Below are positions 32,023 to 42,855 of a DNA stretch of 49,265 nt, in pieces. The position numbers were made by a program, and so were the translations under genes. The DNA comes from Guyanagaster necrorhizus. Taxonomy: Eukaryota; Basidiomycota; Agaricomycetes; Agaricales; Physalacriaceae. The stretch covers positions 77,425 to 126,689 of the forward strand of contig NW_025064951.1 in the NCBI RefSeq assembly GCF_019112545.1, given 5' to 3'. The notes beneath the pieces are model-generated. The model saw only the letters and a program-made list of their open reading frames with translations, was not told where the DNA came from and ran no database searches. Positions within the stretch are counted from its first letter, which is position 1; every line of letters begins with the position of its first letter.

Positions 32023-33036
32023 TACTGCAGAGCAGCATAGACAGCTGTGTCCACTGTGACAAAAGTATCTTTATCACGTAGACCTAGGATATGACTTGTG
32101 CACAATTAGAGATGGATGGTGGTAGGGAATAAGGCAGGAAGTCAACAAAGTCAAATACACGCATTTGCATTTTCCGGCTCAATTTGGGAGATTATAGTTT
32201 CGAATACTTACATATATTGACACTGACACATCGTGGATAAGCTACTGTATGTGTACTAATTTATCATCACCTGGACGACTACACTATCACATCAAAATTG
32301 GATCAGTTCAACTGGTCGTGCATTATATTGTTGTCCGTGATTTCGATAAGAGTATCTTTCCTCAATCTCTTTTCTCGCTTCTTAACCATACTCGACATCC
32401 TTCCTACTAACGCGACGGTCTGACTTTTGTCTGGATGCTATTCTGATAGACTCGAACCGGTCTGACGAGGTCGTATAGTTCCTGTTGACGGGATAAGGGA
32501 CCCTTTTCAGTGCCAGGTTGGCTGGTATCGATCTTAGTGCGCCCTGGTAGCCTCACAACCTTCGGAACTTGGAGAAGAGATAAGTACTCCTCCAGCGGCA
32601 CATTCAAGTTCTTGATGATTTGAGCACTGCGTACAGCTTGGTATGGCGTAATGATAACTGATGAACTATCGAACGTGCATGCAAAGAGAAAATACGATCA
32701 GAATCGCGGGTGGCCTAAAACTAAAACGGCGTGTTTGGAACTGTAGATCAATCAGGTAGTGGGTGCCATAGTCCATAGATGGATGAGAAAGGCCCGTGCC
32801 CGTTCCGGGAGCGGATCATGTGTGGCTAGACGGCCTCTCTTTGCGGCAGAAGGGTGAGCAAAGGGAAGATTTTCGCGTGGCAGAGTGGATGTTATTTGGC
32901 TGGAAGATAATTGTCGAGAATATGCCTCGGATATGCTCGATGAGAAGCTGACCATCTCTGCAATTGGTATACGTTCAAAATATTATTACACACGACTAGA
33001 GCTACCGTAATGTACAATAACTGCCCCATACACTTT
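32023..33036. other. Interval with one unexplained ORF fragment
   Basis: A minus-strand frame from about 32680 to 32407 is open for about 90 codons and contains TPYQAVRSAQIIKNLNVPLE and VPKVVRLPGRTKID. No start or clear splice sites frame it and no family is recognised. The rest shows nothing. Confidence 0.35.
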
Positions 33037-34005
33037 TCACTGAGGCGTAATATACCAAAGGCATTCACGTTTATGGCTCCCACGAACGACCGGAGTCTGG
33101 AAATATATTTGATTCAGAAGGTGGGTGAGTACAACGTATGTCGTTTCCTTCTTCCAGTCATCCGACCTCAGAACACGAACAAGTGTCTCGGTAAAATCCT
33201 GCTATATATTGTTGAGATTTGGTTTTCACGGCTTTAATGTCATATTCTATTTATATATATTTACTGCTTACCTTATACTTCGACATTTTCGTACCTATCG
33301 GCTTGACTCGGGATCCCCTCTGTCCCTACTCTGTACGACGAAATATACCTTCCCTTCGCATCCAATACGCTCCTTCTGAATCACCAGCACCTAAATTCCA
33401 ACATATATTCCCTTCGTCACCTTCTCCTCCTTCACAACCTGGTTATCCAGACACACTGCCAGAATTACATGAGAATCCATACCTGGTCGCATATCCTTCG
33501 ATAATATAGATTGATAATGAGATAGATGTCTCCACCTTTCATCCGCAGCACGGAACATATCATCGAGGGAAGCATTAGAAGTTGGGTGTACGCTGCTGCG
33601 TATTCTGGAGTCTGGGCCCTGGCGGTCAAAATTGCGGGCGTAACAGCAGTCTGCGATGAATGTGATATTATGCCCCTTGGCGAGAGATATCTGTACAAAA
33701 AGACTGTTGAGCTCTCGGTCACTGATGTCGGGGATCCATTTTCCGCCGGCGTCTTGGGTATCACGATCGATGGGGCACAGAGCTTCGGTGGGACAGGAAA
33801 CATTACTGCATCGAGAATCGAGAAAATGATCTGCACAGTAGTGGCAGGAGCCATGCCCACCGTAGTAGATGATAATATTGTCCCCTCGCTCAATTTCTTT
33901 GTTGTTGGTGAGATCATAGAATAGAGCATCCGATACACAACCACGTAAGGGACTGTACTCATACGCATCGATGCCGATGACAACAGCCCAAAATAGGGAC
34001 GCGTA
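33037..34005 (-). pseudogene. Caspase-like (p20 domain) cysteine peptidase pseudogene
   Basis: A minus-strand frame, bounded upstream by TAA at 34008-34006 and without an ATG, reads SLFWAVVIGIDAY, SPLRGCVSDAL, GDNIIIYYGGHGSCHYC (catalytic His region), ALCPIDRDT, IPDISDRELNSLFVQIS and HNITFIADCCYA (catalytic Cys region). After a stop/intron zone a downstream exon reads ETLVRVLRSDDWKKETTYVV and TPVVRGSHKRECLWY, ending at 33037; it follows a 3' splice site TATAGCAG at about 33199. Compared with fungal caspase-like proteins, about 40 residues between SDAL and the GDNIIIY block are missing, and the N-terminus lacks a start. Catalytic residues survive, but the gene is probably dead. Open frames on both strands here (33983-33465 minus, 33526-33924 plus) are shadows. 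Confidence 0.7.
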
Positions 34006-34206
34006 TTAGTGCCTTTCTCTTGACTGTCGTAGTAGCATATTTGCAGTGCCTGTATAATACTCCTTTTTCAATGATATACCTTACACGATTCATCTCTCAT
34101 TAACATGGACAAAACGGATCGAAATTCATTTGGGATTTTCGCAATGACAATTTATCAGGATTCAGGAAGCAAATTTGTACGTCAAGTTCTGTATCAACTA
34201 TACCCT

Positions 34207-35573
34207 CTAAGAGGGAGGTGCACCTCCACCTCCACCACCACTAGAGCTATTCTCAACACCACCATCTTCGGTAAGGGTAGCTGCCGAAGAAACTGAATAG
34301 CTCGCTGAGACGTCGATACCCATAGATCCCCAGCTACAACCAACCATCATCAATGGCAAGAAGTAAACAAAAAGCGAAAACTCACGCCAAAAGACCATCA
34401 GAGATATCATCACCGAGGTAGACGTACTCGAGAACAGGGTCAACGCCGTTCGTGCCCTCGACCTCTCCCGCCAAAATCGAGTCGTTCTCGTTCAGAGTGA
34501 GCTGCTGTGTGTTAGCGGTATAGGGTGACGTCGCCTCGACGATGGTGATTAAACTCTGGTCGAAGAAGAGTTGGCCTGACCGACGAGAGTAGAGTCAGAG
34601 ATACAGAATCTGAAAGGAAAAACTACTGAGGGACTTACCGACGTGGCGATCGCTGTCCGACTTGAAAGTACCATTATCAAAAATGGTTCCATCGTCGTGC
34701 GCGATGACATGGATATGATTTGCCCGAGATGTGTAATGGCCTGAAACACAACGGGGGTATTTCAATATGACAACACCCACGACAAGAACACTCCCGCCAA
34801 CCTGGGAAAATAGTTTCAAACTGGGCATAACCGTCAGAGTTGGTCGGCTGGATGCCGCGAAGGAAAGTCTTGTCCTACATGTGACATCATCAGAAAACGA
34901 AGATCAATACAACCGAACCAAGCTTGCCAAGTTGGTCTCGTCCGCTTCATTACCGTTACCGCCGGCGATAACACCAGAGTAGACACCCGTCGCGTTACAG
35001 TGCCAAAAGTCGATGTAGACATCAGCGACGGGCTCGCAAGTGGTGTAGTCGATGAGCTCGACATCGACATAGGTGTATATGCCTTCTTGGCTTTCGGTGA
35101 TGTCCGAACGGACGTACTCTCCGTCGACGTAGTACGGGCCTTGAGTGGTCTCAGAGACGAGCGTGCAAGACCCGGTTCCGTCGAAGGGGTCAGAATCAGC
35201 CGTCAGACCAGTCGCGTTCGATTGGTGGTCAGTGTCCAAGACGTCGTCCAAGTCGAGGCGCTTGTAGTTACGACCTAGAGGAAAAGAGAGATACATCAAT
35301 CTCGCAAGGGAGCCAGAATAGTCACTTACTCGTAGGAAGACCTCTCTTGCGGCGAATGTCATCCGCGAGCGCCCTGCGACGAGCAGCAGACCTCTCGAGG
35401 TGTCCACGACTCTTGAGAACATCCCGGCAAGCGTTGAGGGAGCGGCGCGCGAAGTTCTGAAAGTCGGCGCGACGCGCGAGCTCACCCTGGCTCAGAGGAG
35501 CACTAGTAGGGTGGGCAGTAGCTGCCGTTACAGAGAGCAGAACCGCAGATGCAAGAGCAGAAAAGTTGACCAT
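34207..35573 (-). CDS. Secreted intradiol ring-cleavage dioxygenase (6 exons, 360 aa)
   Basis: Exons on the minus strand: 35573-35330, 35274-34928, 34874-34802, 34740-34639, 34575-34386, 34333-34207. All joins are in frame. The second intron is GC-AG (GCAAGC...ATGTAG); only this join gives the family's TFLRGIQ block at the correct spacing. The N-terminus MVNFSALASAVLLSVTAATA is a signal peptide. The Fe(III) ligands are present: Tyr in QGPYYVDG (about 129-130), Tyr224 in PGHYTSR, and His230/His232 in NHIHV. It opens catechol-type rings between the two hydroxyls using O2. Secreted members are known from wood- and litter-decay basidiomycetes. The Ser/Gly-rich tail (ENSSSGGGGGGAPPS) is unusual and may be a linker-like end. 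The ORF is intact, so it is probably functional. Confidence 0.92.
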
Positions 35574-36684
35574 GGTTATTAGGAAGCAAGCCAATGAAAG
35601 GGGATCTTTTAGATGGCGAAAGGCTCCCTCAACTTTCCCCAATCTTTTATTCCTTTCCTTTGTAGAATCCGCAGCACTGGAAAGAAAGAAAAGAAAAATT
35701 TCTCGACGCGGTGCTGATGGAAAATATCCTCGGCTGATACAGGTTCGCTGTAGCAAGGAGAAATACCACAAGGGTGATTGGTTCCCCAAATCACCGCAGC
35801 AAGTGCATGTGCTGAACACACAATGACTCATGACAGCAATATAACTCCTTGAATACGTTCCAGAACTATCGTTTGAAGCAGGTATCTCCCCAAGCGCGTC
35901 AAAAATAGCGAGATCTTGGTGTCGGATAGCACCTCCTGAAAGAGTCGTCTGCTTTGCCCCACCTACGCGAAAAATCCATGTTTGGGATGAAAGTTTGGTA
36001 TAAACCACCGCGAAAGCAGACCAAGAAGATTTTCAGACTCACTGAGACCACATGACGATTGTCAAGGAAAAATGCGACGCAACGCAAATGAGCCTCCACG
36101 CGGCGGAGCCACAACAGTCCAGCCATCAAAGCATTGTATTGTTGAAGAACATACCCCGTATTTGTGAGAGCAGTTGGCGAGGTGTAATGGCGGCCTCTGG
36201 AACCTCCAATGACCGAAACAAGGACATGTGTTTCTTTTTCATTGAGCAGAAACCCTGCACCTTCTGCGAAGGCTCGGAAGGAGTTTGCATGGGTACTTCA
36301 GTCAGCCAATTAGTGGATTGGTAACGGTCATTGTTTCAAAGAGAGGATTATCCGAAAGCTCCCACCATTCACAGACCCTATTCCTCGAAATTATTTCCTG
36401 AAAGCCTGAAGCGTGGGTCCGACCCCGGATAAAGTTCGCGGAGGATGGTTCTGATGATTTTGAGGACTTGGCAGGGTCATGGTATTTACATACTTGTTCC
36501 GAAAATCCGATGAAACGCATCTGAGAGAACATGGGGGTGAAGTCAGCATCAGTATTCTGCCCAAGCTTATGAAAGCACCTGAGGTCTAGTCAGGTTCAGA
36601 GATCAATACGACTCTCCATTGTTACGACGTCGTCTCTTACGTACAATCTCACAGAAAACTTTCCCATGATGAACTAGAAAGTTT
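35574..36684. other. Intergenic: upstream of dioxygenase, downstream of P450 remnant
   Basis: It holds the promoter of the minus-strand dioxygenase. I see no clear TATA box close to the ATG. Short ORFs on both strands show no family signature. Confidence 0.5.
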
Positions 36685-38566
36685 CACGCCTTTTCAAACC
36701 AACACGACATCCTAACGGTTTTCTCAAGAAACCCTCTCACTTGCAGCTATAGCCAAAATCAGCATAGTATCAGCTCAACAAACATCAGCACATACGGGTT
36801 CTTCAGGTTTCTCCAATACAAAATGGAAGCGTTTCAGGATCGAGGCGATGATAATGTGAAGCTCAAGCGTTGCTAGATTACGCCCAACGCAGGCCCTGCG
36901 GACAACTCAATTGGCACAAGAATTCGACAGAGAAAAAATAAATGCACGTACTGACGTCCAACAAAGAAGGGGGTGAGCGTCTTCAAGATAGCCGCACTAT
37001 CACATTCGAACCATGTCTCGGGTCTGTACTCCTTGACATTATCCCCACACTGTAGGATCATGGTGGATCGTATAACTAGGGACACTGATAATCGTATCCT
37101 CGGGAAAATACTTCCCCAAAATCGTCATATCGCCCTCGGGTACTACTCGGGGAAGTCCCAAGAATGCAGTCGGAGTCCCTCATTGATACATGAATGCAAG
37201 TAAGAGAGGTTTTTCACTTGCTCGGCCGTAGCGATATCAGAGTCAAGATTCTCGTCGAGCTCCCTGTGTAATTTTTCTTGTGCCTTCGGCGTGTGCGCAA
37301 GAAAGTAGATAATGGCACAGGACGAGCTGAGAAGGATGTTTGGTTAAATAGCAGCACCCATAATGGAGGTCGACATACTTGGATGTCGTATCGGATCCCG
37401 CGGCGAGAAGCGTCAATGCTTCCTCAGTGATCTCTTCCCGGCTCATTAGATTACCCTCAGATATGGCCAGTCAATAGTGTCCCAAATCATGAACAAAACA
37501 CTACTCACCTGTTCATCCTTCCCGGCCTGCAACTTGCTCAGCAAGTCATTCTTGTCTGTAGGTACCAACAGCCTCTTCGAAACAGCAACAATAGCCATTC
37601 CCGCTAACGTGTTCTTGTCCTGTCCACCCTCCCTGAACAACGGCGTTCGCTTGAGCAGTGGCCTCCACCACCCCAGCAAAACTCCCATCGACACCGTGTA
37701 GTTCCCTCGCCCGTTCAAAATCTTCACGGCCGGTACTTCCTTCATAACATACTTCGCCCATACTTGACTGTAAGAAGCCATCATGGCACGCGGATCATCA
37801 GGCACTAGAGCTGAATCCTTAGCTGCCACGACCATTCCGAATCGCGCACCAAATACTAGATCACCAATGATGTCAAACGCGAGATAATTCATCCCTACAA
37901 AGTATGATGTAAGTGAAGACATTCGGACTGATAGAAATCATCACTTACATGGTAAACAGTCCAACCAAAGCCGCCCATCATGACCAGTCCACCCTTCATC
38001 TTCGCCCCAGACATGCATTCCATAGCATTGTCATACAGCTTGTCCCACTGTCCTAGCAGCCGACCAATATAACGATTTACATGAGGCTCAAGCTCTAACA
38101 CACTCTTCTGCAAAAATACATGGGAAATGATCTTGCGTTTCCGAGAGTGGTTTACGCGATCACGAAACAAGCCTTGCGTTATAGAAACAAAGGCGTCACA
38201 GAACGATGACCTTAGTGTTCCATTTCCGTGGCCATAGATAAGAGGCTGAGTGTCTGCCCGAGCTACAGAAATGTGATTCGACGCTATCCGGACAAAATGT
38301 CAATGAAGCACGAATGAAAATCGAGAATTAAGTGACGAACCATATTTCATATGCAAATCATGGTTGTCTTCCGAACGGTGGCCCTTGTAAGACACACAGC
38401 CAAGCCATATGTTGGAAAACTTGGCGATAAGAGGGCCAGGATACGAGCGGAGGCCATGGGAGTCAATGAGATAGGGGATCAAGTGACCGAGGAGGACTGA
38501 TACAAGAGTGATGGCGACGATCATTGGGATGTTTGCGTAAAGCGACTCTGGGATAAGAGACAGCAT
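36685..38566 (-). pseudogene. Cytochrome P450 pseudogene (membrane-bound fungal type)
   Basis: The ATG at 38566 opens with a membrane anchor (VAITLVSVLLGHLIPYLI) and a Pro-rich turn (SYPGPLIAKFSNIWLG). Then come HSRKRKIISHVFLQKSV (C-helix area), NYLAFDIIGDLVFGARFGM, the I-helix LTLLAAGSDTTS, ExxR in NEGLRLHS, SVPSYTIHHDPTVWG, and the heme loop FFVGRQACVGRNLA split by an intron. The C-terminus LGCRVGLKRR ends at 36685. Several introns retain consensus ends. However, frame is lost at four places: before GMNYLAF, between RLHS and LGLPRVV (about 37165), after HDPTVWG (about 37045), and before GFLRKPL. It is therefore a recent pseudogene of an oxidase that would have sat in the ER membrane. Confidence 0.85.
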
Positions 38567-38598
38567 TTTGTTGGGAGACGAAGTTATCCAGCGAAGTC

Positions 38599-38606
38599 TT
38601 TTTATA
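38599..38606 (-). promoter_or_regulatory. TATA box upstream of the P450 pseudogene
   Basis: On the minus strand TATAAAAA lies about 33 bases before the ATG at 38566. The promoter core therefore outlived the reading frame. Confidence 0.55.
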
Positions 38607-40678
38607 TCCCCACACCTCAAATGAACTCGTAATATCATCCTCGAAACCTCACAGTGACGCATCCGACGCAAACGAATGGATCGGACGCGGTAATGAGTAT
38701 TGATGATACCCGGTGACATAGAAATGGTCTAAACGATGAAGCGCAGCCAAACATCTTGGTGAAGCTCGGTGGTATTGCCTTGCAAGGCTGGAGAAGAGTT
38801 ATGTTAGTCCCGACTTATACAGAGAGAGAACATCTGACGCTGAACTTACCAATAGTCACAAAAAGAAATGTATTGATGCACGAGGTGATCCTACCGCGAG
38901 TTCTCGCAGAGTGTATATCGATACTACTACTACGACTTTCGCGATGGACGTGCGAGTTGATCATACCATAGCTTCTCAGAATTGGACGGTAAGTCTGTCG
39001 AATGTATTAGACCGTGGCGAACTTTACGATGCCAAGAGCGATGGAGATCCCTGACCGATGAATAAATCTTGATGGAGAGCCCGTTTGGCCGGGACTACCA
39101 TGTCTTAGTCTCTTCGCTGGTCAATGGCTACTGGCAGAGGCGATAGGAAGTCAGCAACTCGGTCACTGTGCATCAGCTTTTGCTGTTTACTAACCTACTG
39201 TTCAGTTGCATGAGCCAACGAATCTTTCAGGACCTGGGGACTGATGAGTTATTCTGTCTTTGGAAACAATGGGTTATTCACAATTGTCAGTGTAGACGTA
39301 ACAGATAAGACGTGATGTGATAGTCTTGTCCAACACCATGGACTTCCGAGGCCTTGTTTTGTAGCTATTTATGGACTGATCCGGTGCCATTCATGTGGAT
39401 GGCAAAGACATCATAGATTGTTAGGCAAAAGAATGGCCCATTGGCATGTTGAGAAGCGGATTGAATACTTGACCCAAGCTGGAGAGGGACGTCAAAGACG
39501 GTGATGAAAGAAACAGAGAAAAGACAGACCGAAAGGTCCAATGTAAATGGCTCTTGTGTATGCTGACTGATACCTGCCAGTTTAGGATGTCGTATGCCTC
39601 TAGGCACGGATCTGATCGGTAATCCTCAAAAACTGCATAAATGTTCCAGAGCCGAGTAGACCCGTTAGCAGACCTCTAAATTCGACATGTCAACAAAACG
39701 AAGAGAGAAAACCTCATTGGGTGAGAAGATCGGAAGTAGGACTGTCCCAACCGCATCGATGTCTGACGCGAGACCCCAATCTTTCATCTAATATCCCGCA
39801 GGTACAATGAGAGTAGCGAGATCTGCGACTTGCAGTGATGTATACGCAGCAGAGAATCTCCATCTTATATCGTACTTTATCAAATCGGGGAGACAGTACA
39901 TTCCTCATCTGTGGCGTGTCTGTCTTACGCTGCTAGAAAATGACATCATGGGTGACACCACGATAGCGGAAGACGTACAATATACAAAGCTCCTGCCCTG
40001 GCTCTCCATGTCCTCTCTGTCACCATCGCATGGGGGCAGAAAAGCACCGTAGTTATCGAACGCAGCCAATAAATGATTGGACACCTGACTGGCGTCAGAA
40101 CGACCCTAGGACTCGATTAGGAGATGAGAAGTACGTGAAAGAGAACACATGCTCGGCTTCGACATTCAAGGATCATGGGATTTTGTTTGTATTCCAGTTC
40201 CTCAGGTCGTTGTCTCCCCAGGTGAACCTACATGCCGAATATCGAGTACGTGAGATTTGCAGTGGCGAAAGAAAAATGCTGTCGAAGGGGAGCTATGACA
40301 GATAATCAGCATTGGAGAAAGGAATGTACGATAAATCAGACATGCTTTCTCATCGCCAGGCTTATAGGACTGCCAGAATCTGTGGATCGAACGTATGCTG
40401 AATCATGCCATTCTCCATGTTGATTCGCCGACGCCATTGTCCCTGGATCAATGCACCCATCTTTTGAGCTTTTGAGCCACGAAGACTATGCGCTTCCAAC
40501 TCTCTGTACCCATTACAGGGACTCCCTTCGGACTCGGCTGATATGTTCACTGTCTAATGACATGAGATGCGAATCCGTCTGAAAGTGAATCCAGCTCGAC
40601 TAACAATAAGCTTCTACAAATCGGAATACCCAGGGAAGCCATCCGATGGTCTTGTAAGATGTGCCTTTCATTGAGGCT
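38607..40678. other. Long interval without a supported gene
   Basis: Only short ORFs are present, with no domain signature and no consistent splice pattern that I can follow. Codon composition gives no preference for a strand. It may contain non-coding or fast-evolving sequence. Confidence 0.45.
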
Positions 40679-41362
40679 TCAGTTCAACGCGAAGAAAATT
40701 GTATCAGCACAGAGGGTAGAGTGGTGAGAAATGTGACACGCTGGCTCTAGCGGCGTCTCCCAGCGAAGAGTACGACAACAAGAGGGAGAATACTCTCTCC
40801 GTGGGGACCAAGCCTGACCTTCTTGGACTGGTGCTAGACAGACAAACGAAATGAGTTTTAGACGGAAAATAAAGCAATAAGTTTCGGCATTACGCACTCT
40901 GGTGTCCACAGAATCTTTCGCCCTCCCAGGCCCCGCACCACCACCAACGCGATCCCGCGCCATTTCTGCGACTTTCACACCTGGCCTTCTGTTAACATTG
41001 TGGTCAAAGGCATGCATTTCTACGGTGGAGCCCCGGCTTGATATTAAGAAAGGCGTGTCAGCAATATGCACACCGCCGCAAAGGAAAGGGCGCACGAATC
41101 CTGCCAGGCGAAGCGAAAAAAGGTCCCCGACATTTGCCAAGTCTTCCTGATGGGTGTAAAGACGGCTATATTGATACAGGACACGGACAGTGGAAGGAAT
41201 AAGAATCGAGGTTGCTGAATTTCTAGCGGAGACGACGTCACTGATGGTGGTAGCGAAGAAAGAGAACGAGAGTGATGTGGCTGTGCAAATTAATATGAGC
41301 AAACAAACGCGTCGCGTCTGTGGCGCGCCAGCATGGACTTCCACTCGGTCTAAGTAGTTCAT
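40679..41362 (-). CDS. Hypothetical ORF, 227 aa, possible membrane anchor
   Basis: The minus-strand frame is open for 252 codons; its first ATG is at 41362 (MNYLDRVEVHAGAPQTRR). A hydrophobic segment follows (VCLLILICTATSLSFSFFAT), then a mixed polar sequence with a basic Gly-rich part (RDRVGGGAGPGRAKD) and a Cys-containing C-terminus. No family is recognised, and a shorter antisense frame exists at 40902-41150. The length makes it worth listing, but coding status is uncertain. Confidence 0.3.
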   Translation of the reverse strand: MNYLDRVEVHAGAPQTRRVCLLILICTATSLSFSFFATTISDVVSARNSATSILIPSTVRVLYQYSRLYTHQEDLANVGDLFSLRLAGFVRPFLCGGVHIADTPFLISSRGSTVEMHAFDHNVNRRPGVKVAEMARDRVGGGAGPGRAKDSVDTRVRNAETYCFIFRLKLISFVCLAPVQEGQAWSPRREYSPSCCRTLRWETPLEPACHISHHSTLCADTIFFALN

Positions 41363-41779
41363 ACCGACCCTCTCACGAAAGCCACCCACAGTTCTGTTTT
41401 GCCTAAGTTTCTGCACGATGGAATCATATAGTGGCACTGAACAATGGTTCCATCAGGGCAGAAACAAAATTCTCTCTGCCAAAATCTGACCCAGACGAAA
41501 ATGAATCCGAGAAACTTTTTCAGCTCTGCGACTCAGTTACGACACATTTCCTTCAGTCTGAAATATTATTGGGGGTCAGGAGTGCGAAGAAGCGGAGTCT
41601 TTGTTAATATTCAAAGCCCAATTACAGGAATGATCTTGAAGGAAGCTAAAGACGGTCGAGCGCGAGCCAAGACAAAGAGTATTACTGTACTAGAACAATA
41701 ATGGAACGCAGTTACTGAGAATATATATTATAATTTCACAGAGATAACATAATATACGTTGAAGCGTCATGAGAGTATC

Positions 41780-42313
41780 TCAGTCAGCTTTCGAAAGCTT
41801 CCTATGAATGTATGAACATGCTAACCGAGCAGAATAAGTGGTTGAAATATAATAACGAAACCATGAACATAACTCACCATGTGCCAAAGCCTGTGGCGGC
41901 CTCATTCCAGTATAATCACGGATGGGAGGAAAGTATTTGGATGGTATAGCAGACCAGAGAGCATGCCACAGGACCGATATATTCACTGGTTCAGGGAAGC
42001 TTCGATCTGTCTTGATAACGATGCCACTTCCATTGTCCCACATTTCATAAGGCTCCTCGACTGTGCTCAACATTAAGTACAGAGCCGTATGCCACCAAAT
42101 AAAAATCCTACCAATAATCATAACCTGTTTGAAGACGGACAGGAATGTCGTCCGATCAATGGAACGAACGAATGGAATAGAATATTCCGCCATGTACCAC
42201 TCGCCCCGAATTGATTTATCAAATTCGGGGCGGTAGGCTAGTTGCATTTTCTGGCGTTTATCCATGACAAACTCGAGGGTGTAAGCGTCGGAGATGACTT
42301 TGTTGGAAGACAT
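41780..42313 (-). CDS. Hypothetical 158-aa protein (2 exons)
   Basis: Exon 1 is 42313-41878, intron GTGAGT...GGTTAG (57 bp), exon 2 41820-41780. The frame is kept and ends KLSKAD. The product starts MSSNKVISDAYTLEFVMDKR, includes a hydrophobic, aromatic stretch (FKQVMIIGRIFIWWHTALYL) and ends with SKYFPPIRDYTGMRPP before the splice. No known domain is recognised. A TATA box 51 bases upstream of the ATG supports a real gene. It is divergent to the 183-aa gene at 42856. Confidence 0.6.
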   Translation of the reverse strand: MSSNKVISDAYTLEFVMDKRQKMQLAYRPEFDKSIRGEWYMAEYSIPFVRSIDRTTFLSVFKQVMIIGRIFIWWHTALYLMLSTVEEPYEMWDNGSGIVIKTDRSFPEPVNISVLWHALWSAIPSKYFPPIRDYTGMRPPQALAHGELCSWFRYYISTTYSARLACSYIHRKLSKAD

Positions 42314-42363
42314 TGTTAGTGAGAATGGTAGGGGGATAGAGAAATGGAGAACTCAGTACCTGC

Positions 42364-42370
42364 TTTTATA
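42364..42370 (-). promoter_or_regulatory. TATA box of the 158-aa gene
   Basis: On the minus strand TATAAAA lies 51 bases before the ATG at 42313. Confidence 0.6.
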
Positions 42371-42808
42371 CCCTGTTGGGGTGGCGTATAATTTTTGTTC
42401 GAGCAAGACATACAAATTGCCACGTTTGTTCGCCCGATAAGGTATAAACACATTCAATGTAGCACTCAATGTGGGGCAATTACCGAATCTGGAGAGAGTC
42501 AATGAGCTGTAAAGACAAGTAGTCATCAAATCTGTACACAGATATACCCACTATGGAGCGATATCCAGCCATGTCAACTCATACTGCGAGGCTGCGAACA
42601 AGATCCAGAAGACATTGCCTCCAAGGAACTCGTAATCCGCGAACAGGTCTTCTTTCTGATAGCATCTTTCCACTCGGCATTTATTTAAGTTGTAGCATAC
42701 GAAAATCGCATCCATTGTCATAGATCCGATCACATTGTTCGATGGCTTATCCATTTCGGGACCTACAATCAGAGAACTTAATCTACAATTATAATGCGGA
42801 GCTGGACA
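42371..42808. other. Intergenic region of a divergent gene pair
   Basis: It separates the 158-aa gene (minus) from the 183-aa gene (plus) and holds both promoters. A minus-strand open stretch (42847-42551) crosses the plus-strand promoter and is probably a chance ORF. Confidence 0.4.
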
Positions 42809-42815
42809 TATAAAA
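42809..42815 (+). promoter_or_regulatory. TATA box of the 183-aa gene
   Basis: TATAAAA lies 41 bases before the ATG at 42856. Confidence 0.6.
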
Positions 42816-42855
42816 CCAGACCTCCAGCATCCATAAACACCATCCAATATCCCTC

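Noticed and set aside
33465..33983. A 172-codon minus-strand ORF and an opposing 132-codon plus-strand ORF (33526-33924)
   Set aside because: Both overlap the frame with clear caspase p20 motifs and are shadows of that older coding sequence.
35359..36008. A longer 5' extension of the dioxygenase ORF to 36008 (228 codons)
   Set aside because: The ATG at 35573 is directly followed by a classic signal peptide; the extension is compositionally random upstream sequence in frame.
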